A DNA stretch of 16,293 nt. It comes from Hyella sp964606015. Its GTDB lineage: Bacteria > Cyanobacteriota > Cyanobacteriia > Cyanobacteriales > Xenococcaceae. Numbering within the stretch: position 1 is the stretch's first letter; the number at the start of each line of letters is the position of its first letter. Both the position numbers and the translations under genes were made by a program. The stretch spans positions 1-16,293 of the forward strand of contig CAZSEZ010000077.1 in assembly GCA_964606015.1 (NCBI GenBank), read 5' to 3'. Below, piece by piece: positions 8,106-16,153 of the stretch. A model generated the notes under the pieces. That model ran no database searches. It was not told the DNA's origin and was given only the letters and a program-made list of their open reading frames with translations.

Positions 8106-8376
8106 TTGAAATGCAAGTAGGGATGATCGATCGCATCATCTCCTAACCCTTATTGAATAAAAGTTTATCGAGTTATTAGCTCGTGCTGAGATTAAATTTT
8201 ATTTCTGCATAGCATTCACCTAGATGCTGTTACTGGTAGTAGTACACTTCATGTAGAAATTTGCTTTTCTCAATTATCGACTCGATACAAAATTTTCCAC
8301 TTGATTGGGTCTACATAAAATTAAGACGAATCAGCCTGGCGATCTGTGACAAAAAAAGAAAATTAATTTGTTTTAC

Positions 8377-10428
8377 CTAAAACGAGATCTCTAAGTTATC
8401 TGACAAAAATGCCCATTTATCAGCTATTTCTGCAATCACCTTAGTAGTTGGTTTACCCGCGCCATGTCCTGCTTTAGTTTCAATACGAATCATCACAGGG
8501 TTATTTCCTTGGTGGGCAGATTGCAAGGCTGCTGCAAACTTAAAACTATGGGCTGGTACTACGCGATCATCGTGATCGGCAGTAGTTATTAGAGTGCTGG
8601 GGTATTTGGTTTCTGGTTGAAGATTGTGCAAAGGAGAATAGCCATAGAGATTGGCAAAATCTTCCTCCTCCTCTGGGTTGCCATATTCAGGACACCAAGC
8701 CCAACCAATAGTGAATTTGTGAAAACGCAACATATCCATGACACCTACTGCGGGTAGAGCAGCAGCAAACAGATCGGGACGTTGAGTCATGCAAGCACCA
8801 ACTAACAGACCGCCGTTACTTCCTCCTGCGATCGCAAGTTTTTCCGAACTAGTGTATTGATTAGCAATTAGCCATTCTCCCGCAGCAATAAAGTCATCAA
8901 ACACATTTTGCTTGTTTTGCTTCATCCCAGCCTGGTGCCAAGCTTCGCCATATTCACCACCACCACGAAGGTTTGCAACTGCGTAAACACCACCCATTTC
9001 TAACCAAACTAAATTGGCAATGGAAAAACTAGGAGTAATGGAGACATTAAACCCACCATAGGCGTAGAGATAAGTGGGATTATTGCCATCAAGTCTAAGG
9101 TCTTTTCTGTGGGTAATAAACAGAGGAATTTTGATGCCGTCTTTACTGGGGTAGAAGACCTGTTTAGTAACATAATCTTCAGGATCAAAATCTACTGTGG
9201 GCTGTCGGAAAATGGTGCTTTTTCCAGTGAGAGCATCGTAGCGGTAAATAGTTGTGGGAGTAGTAAAACTACTAAAAGATACAAAACCTTCAGTATCGTG
9301 TCTTTTGCCACTAAAACCACTTAAAGAACCGATTCCAGGAAGCTCCACTTCACGCACCAAAGACCCATCTAAGTCATAAACTTTAACTTGTGACTTAGCA
9401 TCTTGCAGATAGTTAGCCACAAATTGATTATTTAGTAAGCCAACACCCTTGAGGGTTTCTTCCGTTTCAGGGATGAGAGTTTGCCAGTTTTCGTGATTGG
9501 GGTTAGTAATATCGATCGCGACTAGTTTACCTTTGGGAGCATTAAGGTCGGTTTTAAACCAAAAAATATTGTCTTGGCGATCAACGAAACTAAAACTTGC
9601 TTGAAACTCGTTAATTAGTTCCACTACCGCAGCATCAGGATCTTGGAGGTTTTTGTAAAATACTAAATTTTTAGAGTCCGTTCCCTGCCAAACGCTAATA
9701 ATTAGATAGTCCCCATCTTCAGTTACTCTGCCGTTAAAGCCCCATTCTTTTTGGTCTGGACGCTCGTAAACTAAAACATCTTCTGTTTGTTTTGTCCCGA
9801 GACGATGGTAGTAAAGCTTTTGAAAATAGTTGACATCTTCTAGCTTAGTTTTAGCATTGGGTTCGCTATAGCGACTATAAAAGAATCCTTGATTGTCTTT
9901 TGTCCAGGATGCTCCTGAAAACTTAATCCACTTGAGATGGTCTGCTAAATCTTTACCAGTTTCCACATCTCGGACGTAAAACTCTACCCAGTCCGAACCT
10001 CCACGAGACAAACCATAAGCTAACAGGTTGCCATCATCACTAATGGTAATAGTTGCCAGAGCTACTGTGCCATCAGCAGAAAGTGTATTGGGGTCAAGAA
10101 GAACTTTGGGTTCAGCGTCTAAAGATTCTAGAGTGTAGAGAACGCTTTGATTTTGTAGGCCATCATTTTTAAAGTAAAAATAGCGATCGCCTTGTTTGTA
10201 GGGAACGCCATATTTTTCGTAGTTCCAAAGTTTGGTAACTCGTTGTTCAATTTTTTCTCTAGCTGGTAATTGTTCCAGATAACCAAAAGTGACTTTATTT
10301 TGAGCCTCTACCCAAGCTCTTGTTGGTTCACTATCAGGATCTTCTAACCAACGATAAGGATCTCTAACTTTGGTTCCAAAAAAGTCATCAATAACTGATT
10401 CTTGCTTGGTTTCTGGATAATCAAACAT
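8377..10428 (-). CDS. Prolyl oligopeptidase (S9A family serine peptidase)
   Basis: Cleaves short peptides after proline. The 683-residue protein has an N-terminal POP segment (YPETKQES, then DPYRWLEDPDS), a seven-bladed beta-propeller covering roughly residues 70-410 that gates access, and a C-terminal alpha/beta-hydrolase domain. The catalytic Ser537 lies in GGSNGG, the Asp in ADHDDRVVP (617-625) and the His655 in AGHGAG, so the triad is intact. The length is typical of the family. There is no signal peptide, so a cytoplasmic location is expected. ATG start three bases after the stop of the upstream secreted-protein gene, so the two are an operon. No terminator could be recognised in the gap that follows. 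Confidence 0.96.
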   Translation of the reverse strand: MFDYPETKQESVIDDFFGTKVRDPYRWLEDPDSEPTRAWVEAQNKVTFGYLEQLPAREKIEQRVTKLWNYEKYGVPYKQGDRYFYFKNDGLQNQSVLYTLESLDAEPKVLLDPNTLSADGTVALATITISDDGNLLAYGLSRGGSDWVEFYVRDVETGKDLADHLKWIKFSGASWTKDNQGFFYSRYSEPNAKTKLEDVNYFQKLYYHRLGTKQTEDVLVYERPDQKEWGFNGRVTEDGDYLIISVWQGTDSKNLVFYKNLQDPDAAVVELINEFQASFSFVDRQDNIFWFKTDLNAPKGKLVAIDITNPNHENWQTLIPETEETLKGVGLLNNQFVANYLQDAKSQVKVYDLDGSLVREVELPGIGSLSGFSGKRHDTEGFVSFSSFTTPTTIYRYDALTGKSTIFRQPTVDFDPEDYVTKQVFYPSKDGIKIPLFITHRKDLRLDGNNPTYLYAYGGFNVSITPSFSIANLVWLEMGGVYAVANLRGGGEYGEAWHQAGMKQNKQNVFDDFIAAGEWLIANQYTSSEKLAIAGGSNGGLLVGACMTQRPDLFAAALPAVGVMDMLRFHKFTIGWAWCPEYGNPEEEEDFANLYGYSPLHNLQPETKYPSTLITTADHDDRVVPAHSFKFAAALQSAHQGNNPVMIRIETKAGHGAGKPTTKVIAEIADKWAFLSDNLEISF

Positions 10429-10431
10429 TAT

Positions 10432-10920
10432 TTAATCACTAATACTTAACTGGTAATTATCTTTGGTATTCTCTTGGTAAGAGCCAACCCAAATATTGTA
10501 TTTTCCTGGTTGCCATTGTCCACCAATAGCGGGATTAGCATCATTAGAATCGTCGTTACACCAAACTCCACCAGGGCCTTCGACAATAATAGTCGTATCA
10601 CTAGGACTAGTGACTTCCAGCTTAAGAAACTCAAAAAAACTATCTAAAACTAAAATATGATTTGGTTGCTCACTGATGAAACCATTACAAAAACCGGTAG
10701 CGGTATTTTCCGTGGCAACTATATCAACAGCGGTCAAGTCCCCTCCAGTTTTACCCTTGACTGCCAGAGGATTGGGTTCTAGCGTCTCGCCCAAAGTTAT
10801 CGTATTAGCTGCTGATTGAGCATTACCAGGAGCAAGTAAAACACCAGTAAAAATAGTACTTACTGTTCCCAGTAACATCAGGTGTTTGATAACCGTTTGA
10901 GCGATCGCATTTAGATTCAT
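10432..10920 (-). CDS. Small secreted beta-rich protein of unknown function
   Basis: A 162-residue protein with a clear signal peptide (hydrophobic about residues 13-30, then PGNAQSAA, cleavage near 34-37). The mature part is predicted to be beta-rich and has two Cys (78 and 121) that could form a disulfide. The segment DTTIIVEGPGGVWCNDD followed by QWQPGKYNIWVGSY and a final YQLSIS resembles the beta-sandwich pre-peptidase C-terminal (PPC-like) fold, in which a short acidic loop lies before the PGxYxIxVG strand. This resemblance is by eye only. It lies upstream of, and only three bases from, the prolyl oligopeptidase, so they are cotranscribed, though one product is exported and the other is not. 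I cannot assign a function. Confidence 0.8.
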   Translation of the reverse strand: MNLNAIAQTVIKHLMLLGTVSTIFTGVLLAPGNAQSAANTITLGETLEPNPLAVKGKTGGDLTAVDIVATENTATGFCNGFISEQPNHILVLDSFFEFLKLEVTSPSDTTIIVEGPGGVWCNDDSNDANPAIGGQWQPGKYNIWVGSYQENTKDNYQLSISD

Positions 10921-11029
10921 ATGTCTTAGCAGGGTTTGGTCAGTAGTCAGATCGAATTAGAGCTTAAGCATCAAATTCAATCTTACTAGACGCAACTACA
11001 ATTAACCTTGTTCCAGGCTACAAACCAGA

Positions 11030-12040
11030 CTAGAGACTGGGTAAAAATCCGAGCGCATTTTGAACCCTACCTAAAGTTACCTCTGCCACCTCATTGGCTT
11101 TTGCGGCACCATCTTTGAGTACTGAATCAAGATAAGTGCGATCGCTCATTAGATCATTGTATTTAGTTTGAATCGGTTCTAGAGCTGCGATCGTAGTCTC
11201 GGTCAATAATGGCTTAAACTGTCCCCAGCCCATATCCTGACATTCTGCTGCCACGTCTTCCTTAGTTTTGCCAGAAAGTAACTGATACAAAGAGAGTAAA
11301 TTATTACATTCAGGGCGTTCAGGGTTATCAAACTCTAAACCTTTAGTAGGGTCAGTCTTACACTTCTTGATTTTGCGTTTAATCTCTTCGGGAGTATCTA
11401 ACAAACTAATTCTACTCAGTTCGGAAGGATCGGACTTCGACATTTTTCTAGTGCCATCAGTCAGACTCATTACCCTAGCACCCTGCTTACGAATCATGGG
11501 GTCGGGCAACTTGAGTACTGGTTCTTTTTTCTTACCAAATTTATCGTTGATCCGAATAGCGATATCGCGAGTCAGTTCAAGGTGTTGTTTTTGGTCCTCT
11601 CCTACAGGGACTTTGTCCGCATCGTAAAGCAATATATCCGCAGCCATCAGCACAGGATAATCAAGTAAGCCAACGCTGACATTTTCACCTTGTTTAACTG
11701 CTTTTTCCTTAAATTGGATCATCCGCTCCAACCAGTTCAACGGCGTAATACAGTTAAGCAACCAAGCTAACTCACTATGAGCTTTGACATGGGACTGAGC
11801 AAAAATTGTTGAACAATCCAAATCAATCCCACAAGCCAGATAAAGCGCAGCCGTAGTCAGAGTATTACTGGCTAAGACTTTAGGATCGTGGGGGACAGTA
11901 ATAGCGTGTAAATCGACAACGCAAAAGAAATTATCATATTCTTGCTGGGTTTCGACCCAGTTACGAATAGCCCCTAGATAGTTACCCAAGTGAAGATTTC
12001 CTGTGGGCTGGACTCCCGATAAAACACGCTGCTTACTCAT
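11030..12040 (-). CDS. trpS: Tryptophanyl-tRNA synthetase
   Basis: Class I aminoacyl-tRNA synthetase charging tRNA-Trp. The 336-residue protein has the HIGH-type signature PTGNLHLGN (12-20), the tryptophan-pocket segments typical of TrpRS (DYPVLMAADILLYDA, about 127-141, and VPVGEDQKQHLELTRD, 144-159) and KMSKS (199-203). Full length, with nothing unusual. ATG start at 12040 after a T-rich stretch. It is a single gene: the next minus-strand gene upstream ends 140 bases away and the downstream one starts 109 bases away. A nine-base inverted repeat (AATCTGCTG at 12057-12065, CAGCAGATT at 12129-12137) lies in its upstream region, with no known role. Confidence 0.97.
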   Translation of the reverse strand: MSKQRVLSGVQPTGNLHLGNYLGAIRNWVETQQEYDNFFCVVDLHAITVPHDPKVLASNTLTTAALYLACGIDLDCSTIFAQSHVKAHSELAWLLNCITPLNWLERMIQFKEKAVKQGENVSVGLLDYPVLMAADILLYDADKVPVGEDQKQHLELTRDIAIRINDKFGKKKEPVLKLPDPMIRKQGARVMSLTDGTRKMSKSDPSELSRISLLDTPEEIKRKIKKCKTDPTKGLEFDNPERPECNNLLSLYQLLSGKTKEDVAAECQDMGWGQFKPLLTETTIAALEPIQTKYNDLMSDRTYLDSVLKDGAAKANEVAEVTLGRVQNALGFLPSL

Positions 12041-12180
12041 AAAAATAAATATAAAAAATCTGCTGCTGACAGTTTATAAGTATTGCACAAAGTCTGGTAT
12101 TTACCTGTGGCTGGTTAAGTCTTAGTGCCAGCAGATTCTTTGTTTCGATGAGATCGCTGTTTTCTTGACTGGAAACTTGC

Positions 12181-12450
12181 TTACCCAACTGCTTTACCCG
12201 TGGCAAAACCCACTAAACCACTAACAATCGCGACAATTAGAGCAAATGCTGATTTGATATTTTCTGGGCTGGATGCAGGGTTGATAACTATCCCCCAGCA
12301 AAAATAGAGAGTAATGATCAAAGTCAACAGGGTAAAGACAAATAAGGTATCTTTACGATAGCGTTGGTGTACTTGATTGCGAAGATTTTCTTTCTGCTGA
12401 GAGTAAGCAGAATTTGGTTTTCTAGAGAAAAAATCCTTGAAATTTTTCAT
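12181..12450 (-). CDS. Small membrane protein with two predicted helices
   Basis: I do not recognise a family. The 89-residue product has a basic, hydrophilic N-terminal third (NFKDFFSRKP and on to HQRYRKD), then two predicted transmembrane helices (about residues 35-56 and 66-85) joined by a short loop, NPASSPEN. The second helix is small-residue rich (VSGLVGFATGKAVG), a pattern that favours helix packing. An AGGA about nine bases before the ATG supports the start. It is divergent from the HTH-NACHT gene with 176 bases between them, so both could be controlled from the same spacer. A membrane partner or effector of the NACHT protein is possible, but that is only inferred from position. Confidence 0.7.
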   Translation of the reverse strand: MKNFKDFFSRKPNSAYSQQKENLRNQVHQRYRKDTLFVFTLLTLIITLYFCWGIVINPASSPENIKSAFALIVAIVSGLVGFATGKAVG

Positions 12451-12584
12451 TTTGGTAGTCCTGTAATCTTTTTGCTGTTGTTTACCCTTCTATCTTGGTG
12501 CTGATTCTCTCTAAAGTTGTCAGACTAAGCAGTAGACTTGTGTAAAACTTTTGTCAAAGCTAATTTTTTATCCATCAAGATTGA

Positions 12585-12614
12585 ATTACCCTAAGCTTGA
12601 AATGAATAGGTAAT
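12585..12614. promoter_or_regulatory. Inverted repeat just upstream of the NACHT gene
   Basis: ATTACC (12585-12590) is mirrored by GGTAAT (12609-12614), 24 bases centre to centre, ending 12 bases before the ATG. It could be an operator for the HTH domain encoded downstream, or chance; there is no direct support. Confidence 0.25.
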
Positions 12615-12626
12615 AACAAGTAGTTC

Positions 12627-14981
12627 ATGGAAAGGTCTTACGTTGCCTCGCAAGCGGGACTCACAATAGCAAAGCGAGAATTTAAGAGAAAAGGCTGGAC
12701 GCAACAAATATTGGCAGATCTGGCTGGTTGCTCTCGTCCTGTGGTGAGCAATTTTTTTAAGGGAGTCCCGATTGATAAACAGAAATTTATTGGGATTTGC
12801 GAAGCTTTGAAGCTTGAGTATTCAGATATTGTTGAACTAGAGGATAAGGAAAAAGCTGAGATCCAAGATAAAGCGATCACTGAACTTGTTGAGGAAATTC
12901 GCAACGCAGTAAAAGCTAGTGTGGAGAAAGAATGCGGGACAATGCGGGTACTGGATATGACCAGACCTATCGAGCTGAATGATATTTATACCAAGGTCAA
13001 TATTTTAGAGAAAATCATTGGTCGTCGAGGACTCAATCTAGAACAACTCCAAGAAAACTGTCAGTTAGAAGATTTTGATCGTTTTGGTTTAAACACCATT
13101 AAACAAAAGAGAGTTCCAGGACTAGAAGTTATAGATGAACATAATCAACTGATGATCTTGGGTAAGCCAGGAGCAGGAAAAACCACTTTCCTTAAGTACT
13201 TAGCAATTCAGTGCAACCGAGGAGAGTTTGCAGCCGAAAAAGTGCCAATTTTTATTCCGCTAAAAAAATATGCGGAAACCCGAGATAAACCAGATTTAGT
13301 TACCTACATCAATCTGTGGCTTGAAAATTGCCAGATTATAGATGCAAAGGAGAAATTAGAACGCATCTTGGTAGCGGGCAAAGGCTTAGTTTTACTAGAT
13401 GGCTTGGATGAAGTCCGGGAGGAAGATACTCAAAGAATAATTAGGGATATTGAGAACCTTTATCGAGCTTATGGAAGCAATCAATTTGCCATAACCTGTC
13501 GCATTGCAGCCAAAGAATATAATTTTGTCCAGTTTACTGAGGTAGAAGTCGCAGATTTTGATGATGAGCAAATAGAGTCTTTTGTCACTAGCTGGTTCAC
13601 GATTAAACAACTGCCAGACTATACCCAAGATTTCTTAGATCAGTTGCAATGCAATCCCACGATTAAAGAACTTGCCAATAGTCCCTTACTGCTGACTTTA
13701 CTTTGTTTGGAGTTTGAAGACTCTGGCAATTTCCCCACGGATCGGGCAGATTTGTACTCCAGAGCTACTAACACTTTGCTCAGAAAATGGGACGATAAAC
13801 GTAGGATTTACCGTGAGCAAGTTTACCAAGAGCTAACTGTCAAAAGAAAAGAGGGTTTACTTAGTCAGGTTGCTTTCCAGACTTTTGCAAACAAGGAATA
13901 CTTCTTTAAGCAAAGAACAATTGAGAATCATATTGGGGAATATATTTGCAATTTACCTAACGCTCCCCAAGAACAGACTGCTCTGGATATCGATAGTCAA
14001 GCGGTACTAAAGTCCATCGAAGCACAACATGGCTTGCTAATAGAAAGAGCTAGAGGGATTTATTCTTTTTCTCATCTGACTTTTCAGGAATATTTCACTG
14101 CGCGCAGAATAGCGACTATCTCTAATCCCAATCATTTAGAAGTGACCCTAACTAATTTGGCTAGTCACGTTACTGAAAAACGTTGGCGGGAAGTATTTCT
14201 CTTGACCGCAGCTATGCTAGAACCAGCAGACAGACTCTTGGTCTTGATGAAACAAAAGATAGATCGGCTAGTTGCCGAAGACACAGAAATCCAAGATCTG
14301 CTTAACTGGGCAAATCACAAAAGTAATTCTGTCGAGGCAAGCTACAAAATTGCGGCTATGAGAGCATATTATGTATACCTCTCCCTCGACGTCTTCGACC
14401 ACCTCGACCATTCCGTCCACTTAGATCTTTCCCCCTCTCATCATTTCTCTCGCTCCCTCCACTACTCTCTCGGCCTCGACCTCCCCCCCGACCGATCACT
14501 CGGTCTCTCCCTTGATCGATCTCTCAGCTTTTCTCTCGATCAATCCCTCGACTTCTCCATCGACCACTCCCTCAACCGCCTTTACTACCTCAACCAATCT
14601 ATAAGGCTATGTGAAAAGCCAGAATTTAAAAAAATCTTGATTACGTTGCAACAACAGTTACCCGACCCAGATCGAGATCGAAGATATGGAAGAAAGTGGT
14701 GGCAAGATAATGGTAAAGCTTGGAGTGAAGACCTCAGACAAGCCATGATCAAATATCGTGATCTCGGACATCAAAGAGAATTTAGCCGAGGGCAAGTTGG
14801 CCTACTCAATCAATACCTAACTGCCAATCAATTATTAGTAGATTGTCTGAAAAGTGAGTGCTATGTGAATAGAGAAGTAAGAGCAGAACTTGAAAATACT
14901 CTGCTATTATCCCACGCAGAATCGAATTACTCTGATAGTAACCCCCCTCACAGCAATAACCAAGAGAAGGGCTATGATTAA
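12627..14981 (+). CDS. HTH-NACHT STAND ATPase, bacterial NLR-like (putative phage defence)
   Basis: A 784-residue signal-transduction ATPase. In order: a Cro/C1-type helix-turn-helix (about 24-64, GWTQQILADLAGCSRPVVS); a charged helical linker (about 70-110); a NACHT NTPase with Walker A GKPGAGKTT (179-187), Walker B GLVLLDGLDE (253-262) and a sensor-type ITCR near 290; a helical region with SHLTFQEYFTARRI (about 485-500), typical of NACHT proteins; a low-complexity Ser/Leu/Asp/His tract (about 582-656); and a C-terminal domain with LLVDCLKSEC and a GHQREFS segment, possibly the Cys/His domain (NCC-H) of bacterial NACHT proteins. The start MERSYVASQAG resembles the N-terminus of many cyanobacterial HTH-NACHT proteins. 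Some bacterial NACHT proteins (bNACHT) protect against phage; that role here is inferred. It is divergent from a small membrane protein. Confidence 0.9.
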   Translation: MERSYVASQAGLTIAKREFKRKGWTQQILADLAGCSRPVVSNFFKGVPIDKQKFIGICEALKLEYSDIVELEDKEKAEIQDKAITELVEEIRNAVKASVEKECGTMRVLDMTRPIELNDIYTKVNILEKIIGRRGLNLEQLQENCQLEDFDRFGLNTIKQKRVPGLEVIDEHNQLMILGKPGAGKTTFLKYLAIQCNRGEFAAEKVPIFIPLKKYAETRDKPDLVTYINLWLENCQIIDAKEKLERILVAGKGLVLLDGLDEVREEDTQRIIRDIENLYRAYGSNQFAITCRIAAKEYNFVQFTEVEVADFDDEQIESFVTSWFTIKQLPDYTQDFLDQLQCNPTIKELANSPLLLTLLCLEFEDSGNFPTDRADLYSRATNTLLRKWDDKRRIYREQVYQELTVKRKEGLLSQVAFQTFANKEYFFKQRTIENHIGEYICNLPNAPQEQTALDIDSQAVLKSIEAQHGLLIERARGIYSFSHLTFQEYFTARRIATISNPNHLEVTLTNLASHVTEKRWREVFLLTAAMLEPADRLLVLMKQKIDRLVAEDTEIQDLLNWANHKSNSVEASYKIAAMRAYYVYLSLDVFDHLDHSVHLDLSPSHHFSRSLHYSLGLDLPPDRSLGLSLDRSLSFSLDQSLDFSIDHSLNRLYYLNQSIRLCEKPEFKKILITLQQQLPDPDRDRRYGRKWWQDNGKAWSEDLRQAMIKYRDLGHQREFSRGQVGLLNQYLTANQLLVDCLKSECYVNREVRAELENTLLLSHAESNYSDSNPPHSNNQEKGYD
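14376..14600 (+). repeat. Degenerate 12-base repeats encoding a tetrapeptide tract in the NACHT protein
   Basis: Within the NACHT gene, the coding strand turns markedly C/T-rich. At 14490-14573 it is made of exactly seven 12-base units, giving residues 622-649 as DRSL, GLSL, DRSL, SFSL, DQSL, DFSI, DHSL; 61 of these 84 bases are pyrimidines. Less regular SL/DL/HS-rich sequence precedes it from about 14376 and follows it to about 14600. The flanking gene is much richer in A and lacks this bias. Confidence 0.85.
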
Positions 14982-15111
14982 GATTGCAGAAATCACTAAG
15001 ACATACATTGAGGGGAAGCCTTTTGAGAGAACCAGGCTTAACTGTAATAAATCCTTTGCTCCACTTATCATTCTAATTACAAATAACTCAATATGTTCTT
15101 GTGAAAGATAA
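14974..15111 (+). CDS. Possible 45-residue ORF overlapping the NACHT stop codon
   Basis: An ATG at 14974 overlaps the NACHT stop (ATGATTAA), with GAAGG five bases before it, a layout seen for translationally coupled genes. The product would start MIKIAEITKTYIEGKPFE and contain two or three Cys near its end, with a hydrophobic APLIILI stretch. I do not recognise it. It overlaps the 3' end of the convergent AcsF-like gene by 24 bases, and its length is within what chance allows, so it may not be real. Confidence 0.25.
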   Translation: MIKIAEITKTYIEGKPFERTRLNCNKSFAPLIILITNNSICSCER

Positions 15112-16131
15112 ACGAGCAATACCCAATAAAATCAGCAAGTAATTTGGTATTTTTTTAATCAATTTAAGAAATAAATTTTGATTTAATAATTCAATATTTT
15201 TATTTCTATTTATACCAGCTAAAATAGAACTCAATTTATCAAAAAAATCCATATCATCTAAAACCAAAGTGACAGGCAAATCTCTACTAATAGAATGATT
15301 GACCTTTCTGATCATAGAAATAGAGTAATCATGAGCATCTAAACCAAGGGTTTCAAGGAACTGCGACTTATTACGATAACTAATATAGGTCATACTAAAT
15401 ATAGTTATCAGGTAAATCTTGCAAACCAGTCTAGAGATAGACTTATTAGAGCCTACTAAATATGAACGCATAATTGCTCCAAAAAAGTCCCCATGCCTAT
15501 TCTCATCATCACTCCATGCTCTATAAAAATCAAAAATAGGATAGATTGAGTATTCTGGCTGAGATTGTAGATGGTTAAAGATGCTTATGTAGTAGCAGCT
15601 AGAAATTCTTTCAGATAGATAAGTGGAGTAAATAAACCAAGAAAAAGGAAGCGATATGTATTTTCTATTTTTCTTCCCCAGAAAATTCAAGCTTGGTTTA
15701 AGAGAAAAATCCAAAAGAGACTGATTTAGTAGACTGGCATGTCTTGCTTCATCACGAGACATCAAAGAGAAGCCTTCTGCCAGAAAACCATCTTTATTTT
15801 TTAGCTGATAAGACAACTCTTTATAAAGAATAAAACCTGAGTATTCAGCAGCACAGTAATTTTCTAAAAGTCCGATTATCTCCTCTCTTTTCTCTCCTTG
15901 AATACAATCCCAAGATTGATTAAAGCACTCACTTCTTATAAACTCATCTTTAGTATAGTCTTTTCTTAAGTTAGCCAAAGAATCCTCAAAGAAGTCTTTA
16001 AATTCTGGCCTATCAATCTTATGAAACTTATCAATATTAGTCGTAAAAAATGCTACTTTAATTGCAGTTTTTTGAATATCACTTGGTTTATCAGATATAT
16101 CAACTAATCTTTCTTTATCACTAGGAATCAT
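15088..16131 (-). CDS. Divergent AcsF-like diiron protein (Mg-protoporphyrin IX monomethyl ester cyclase family)
   Basis: AcsF/ChlA is the aerobic cyclase that forms the fifth ring of chlorophyll. This 347-residue protein aligns by eye along the whole family: FFTTNIDKF near the start, FNQSWDCIQGE, AAEYSGFILYKEL (ligand Glu96), LMSRDEARHA (Glu128, His131), YLSE (Glu174), YPIF, and DENRHGDFF (Glu210, His213), so the ferritin-like diiron site is intact. It nevertheless differs at many positions from the two standard cyanobacterial copies (ChlAI, ChlAII), including the N-terminus and the C-terminal ending, and is more AT-rich than most of the window. I chose the ATG at 16131; a TTG at 16143 would add four residues and neither has a good ribosome binding site. 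It could be a low-oxygen cyclase or act on another tetrapyrrole; this is unresolved. Confidence 0.85.
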   Translation of the reverse strand: MIPSDKERLVDISDKPSDIQKTAIKVAFFTTNIDKFHKIDRPEFKDFFEDSLANLRKDYTKDEFIRSECFNQSWDCIQGEKREEIIGLLENYCAAEYSGFILYKELSYQLKNKDGFLAEGFSLMSRDEARHASLLNQSLLDFSLKPSLNFLGKKNRKYISLPFSWFIYSTYLSERISSCYYISIFNHLQSQPEYSIYPIFDFYRAWSDDENRHGDFFGAIMRSYLVGSNKSISRLVCKIYLITIFSMTYISYRNKSQFLETLGLDAHDYSISMIRKVNHSISRDLPVTLVLDDMDFFDKLSSILAGINRNKNIELLNQNLFLKLIKKIPNYLLILLGIARLSFTRTY

Positions 16132-16153
16132 ACCTTTAGCCAAGATAATTTAC

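Noticed and set aside
8122..8140. GATGAT/ATCATC hairpin after the glycosyltransferase
   Set aside because: It is a real dyad, but short, AT-containing and without a T-run, so I did not call it a terminator.
12057..12137. Nine-base inverted repeat AATCTGCTG/CAGCAGATT upstream of trpS, considered as ends of a small insertion element
   Set aside because: The 63 bases between the arms contain no coding sequence, and no target duplication is visible.
14376..14600. Pyrimidine-rich repeat considered as a CRISPR array or diversity-generating target
   Set aside because: The units are contiguous, in frame and without spacers. No cas gene or reverse transcriptase is in the window.
15016..15039. AAGCCT/AGGCTT inverted repeat between the NACHT and AcsF-like genes
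   Set aside because: Six-base stem, twelve-base loop and no T-run on either strand; not a convincing terminator.
14907..15119. 70-codon minus-strand frame with hydrophobic residues
   Set aside because: It overlaps the 3' end of the AcsF-like gene in another frame and runs antisense to the NACHT C-terminus. The hydrophobicity can come from the antisense of polar codons.
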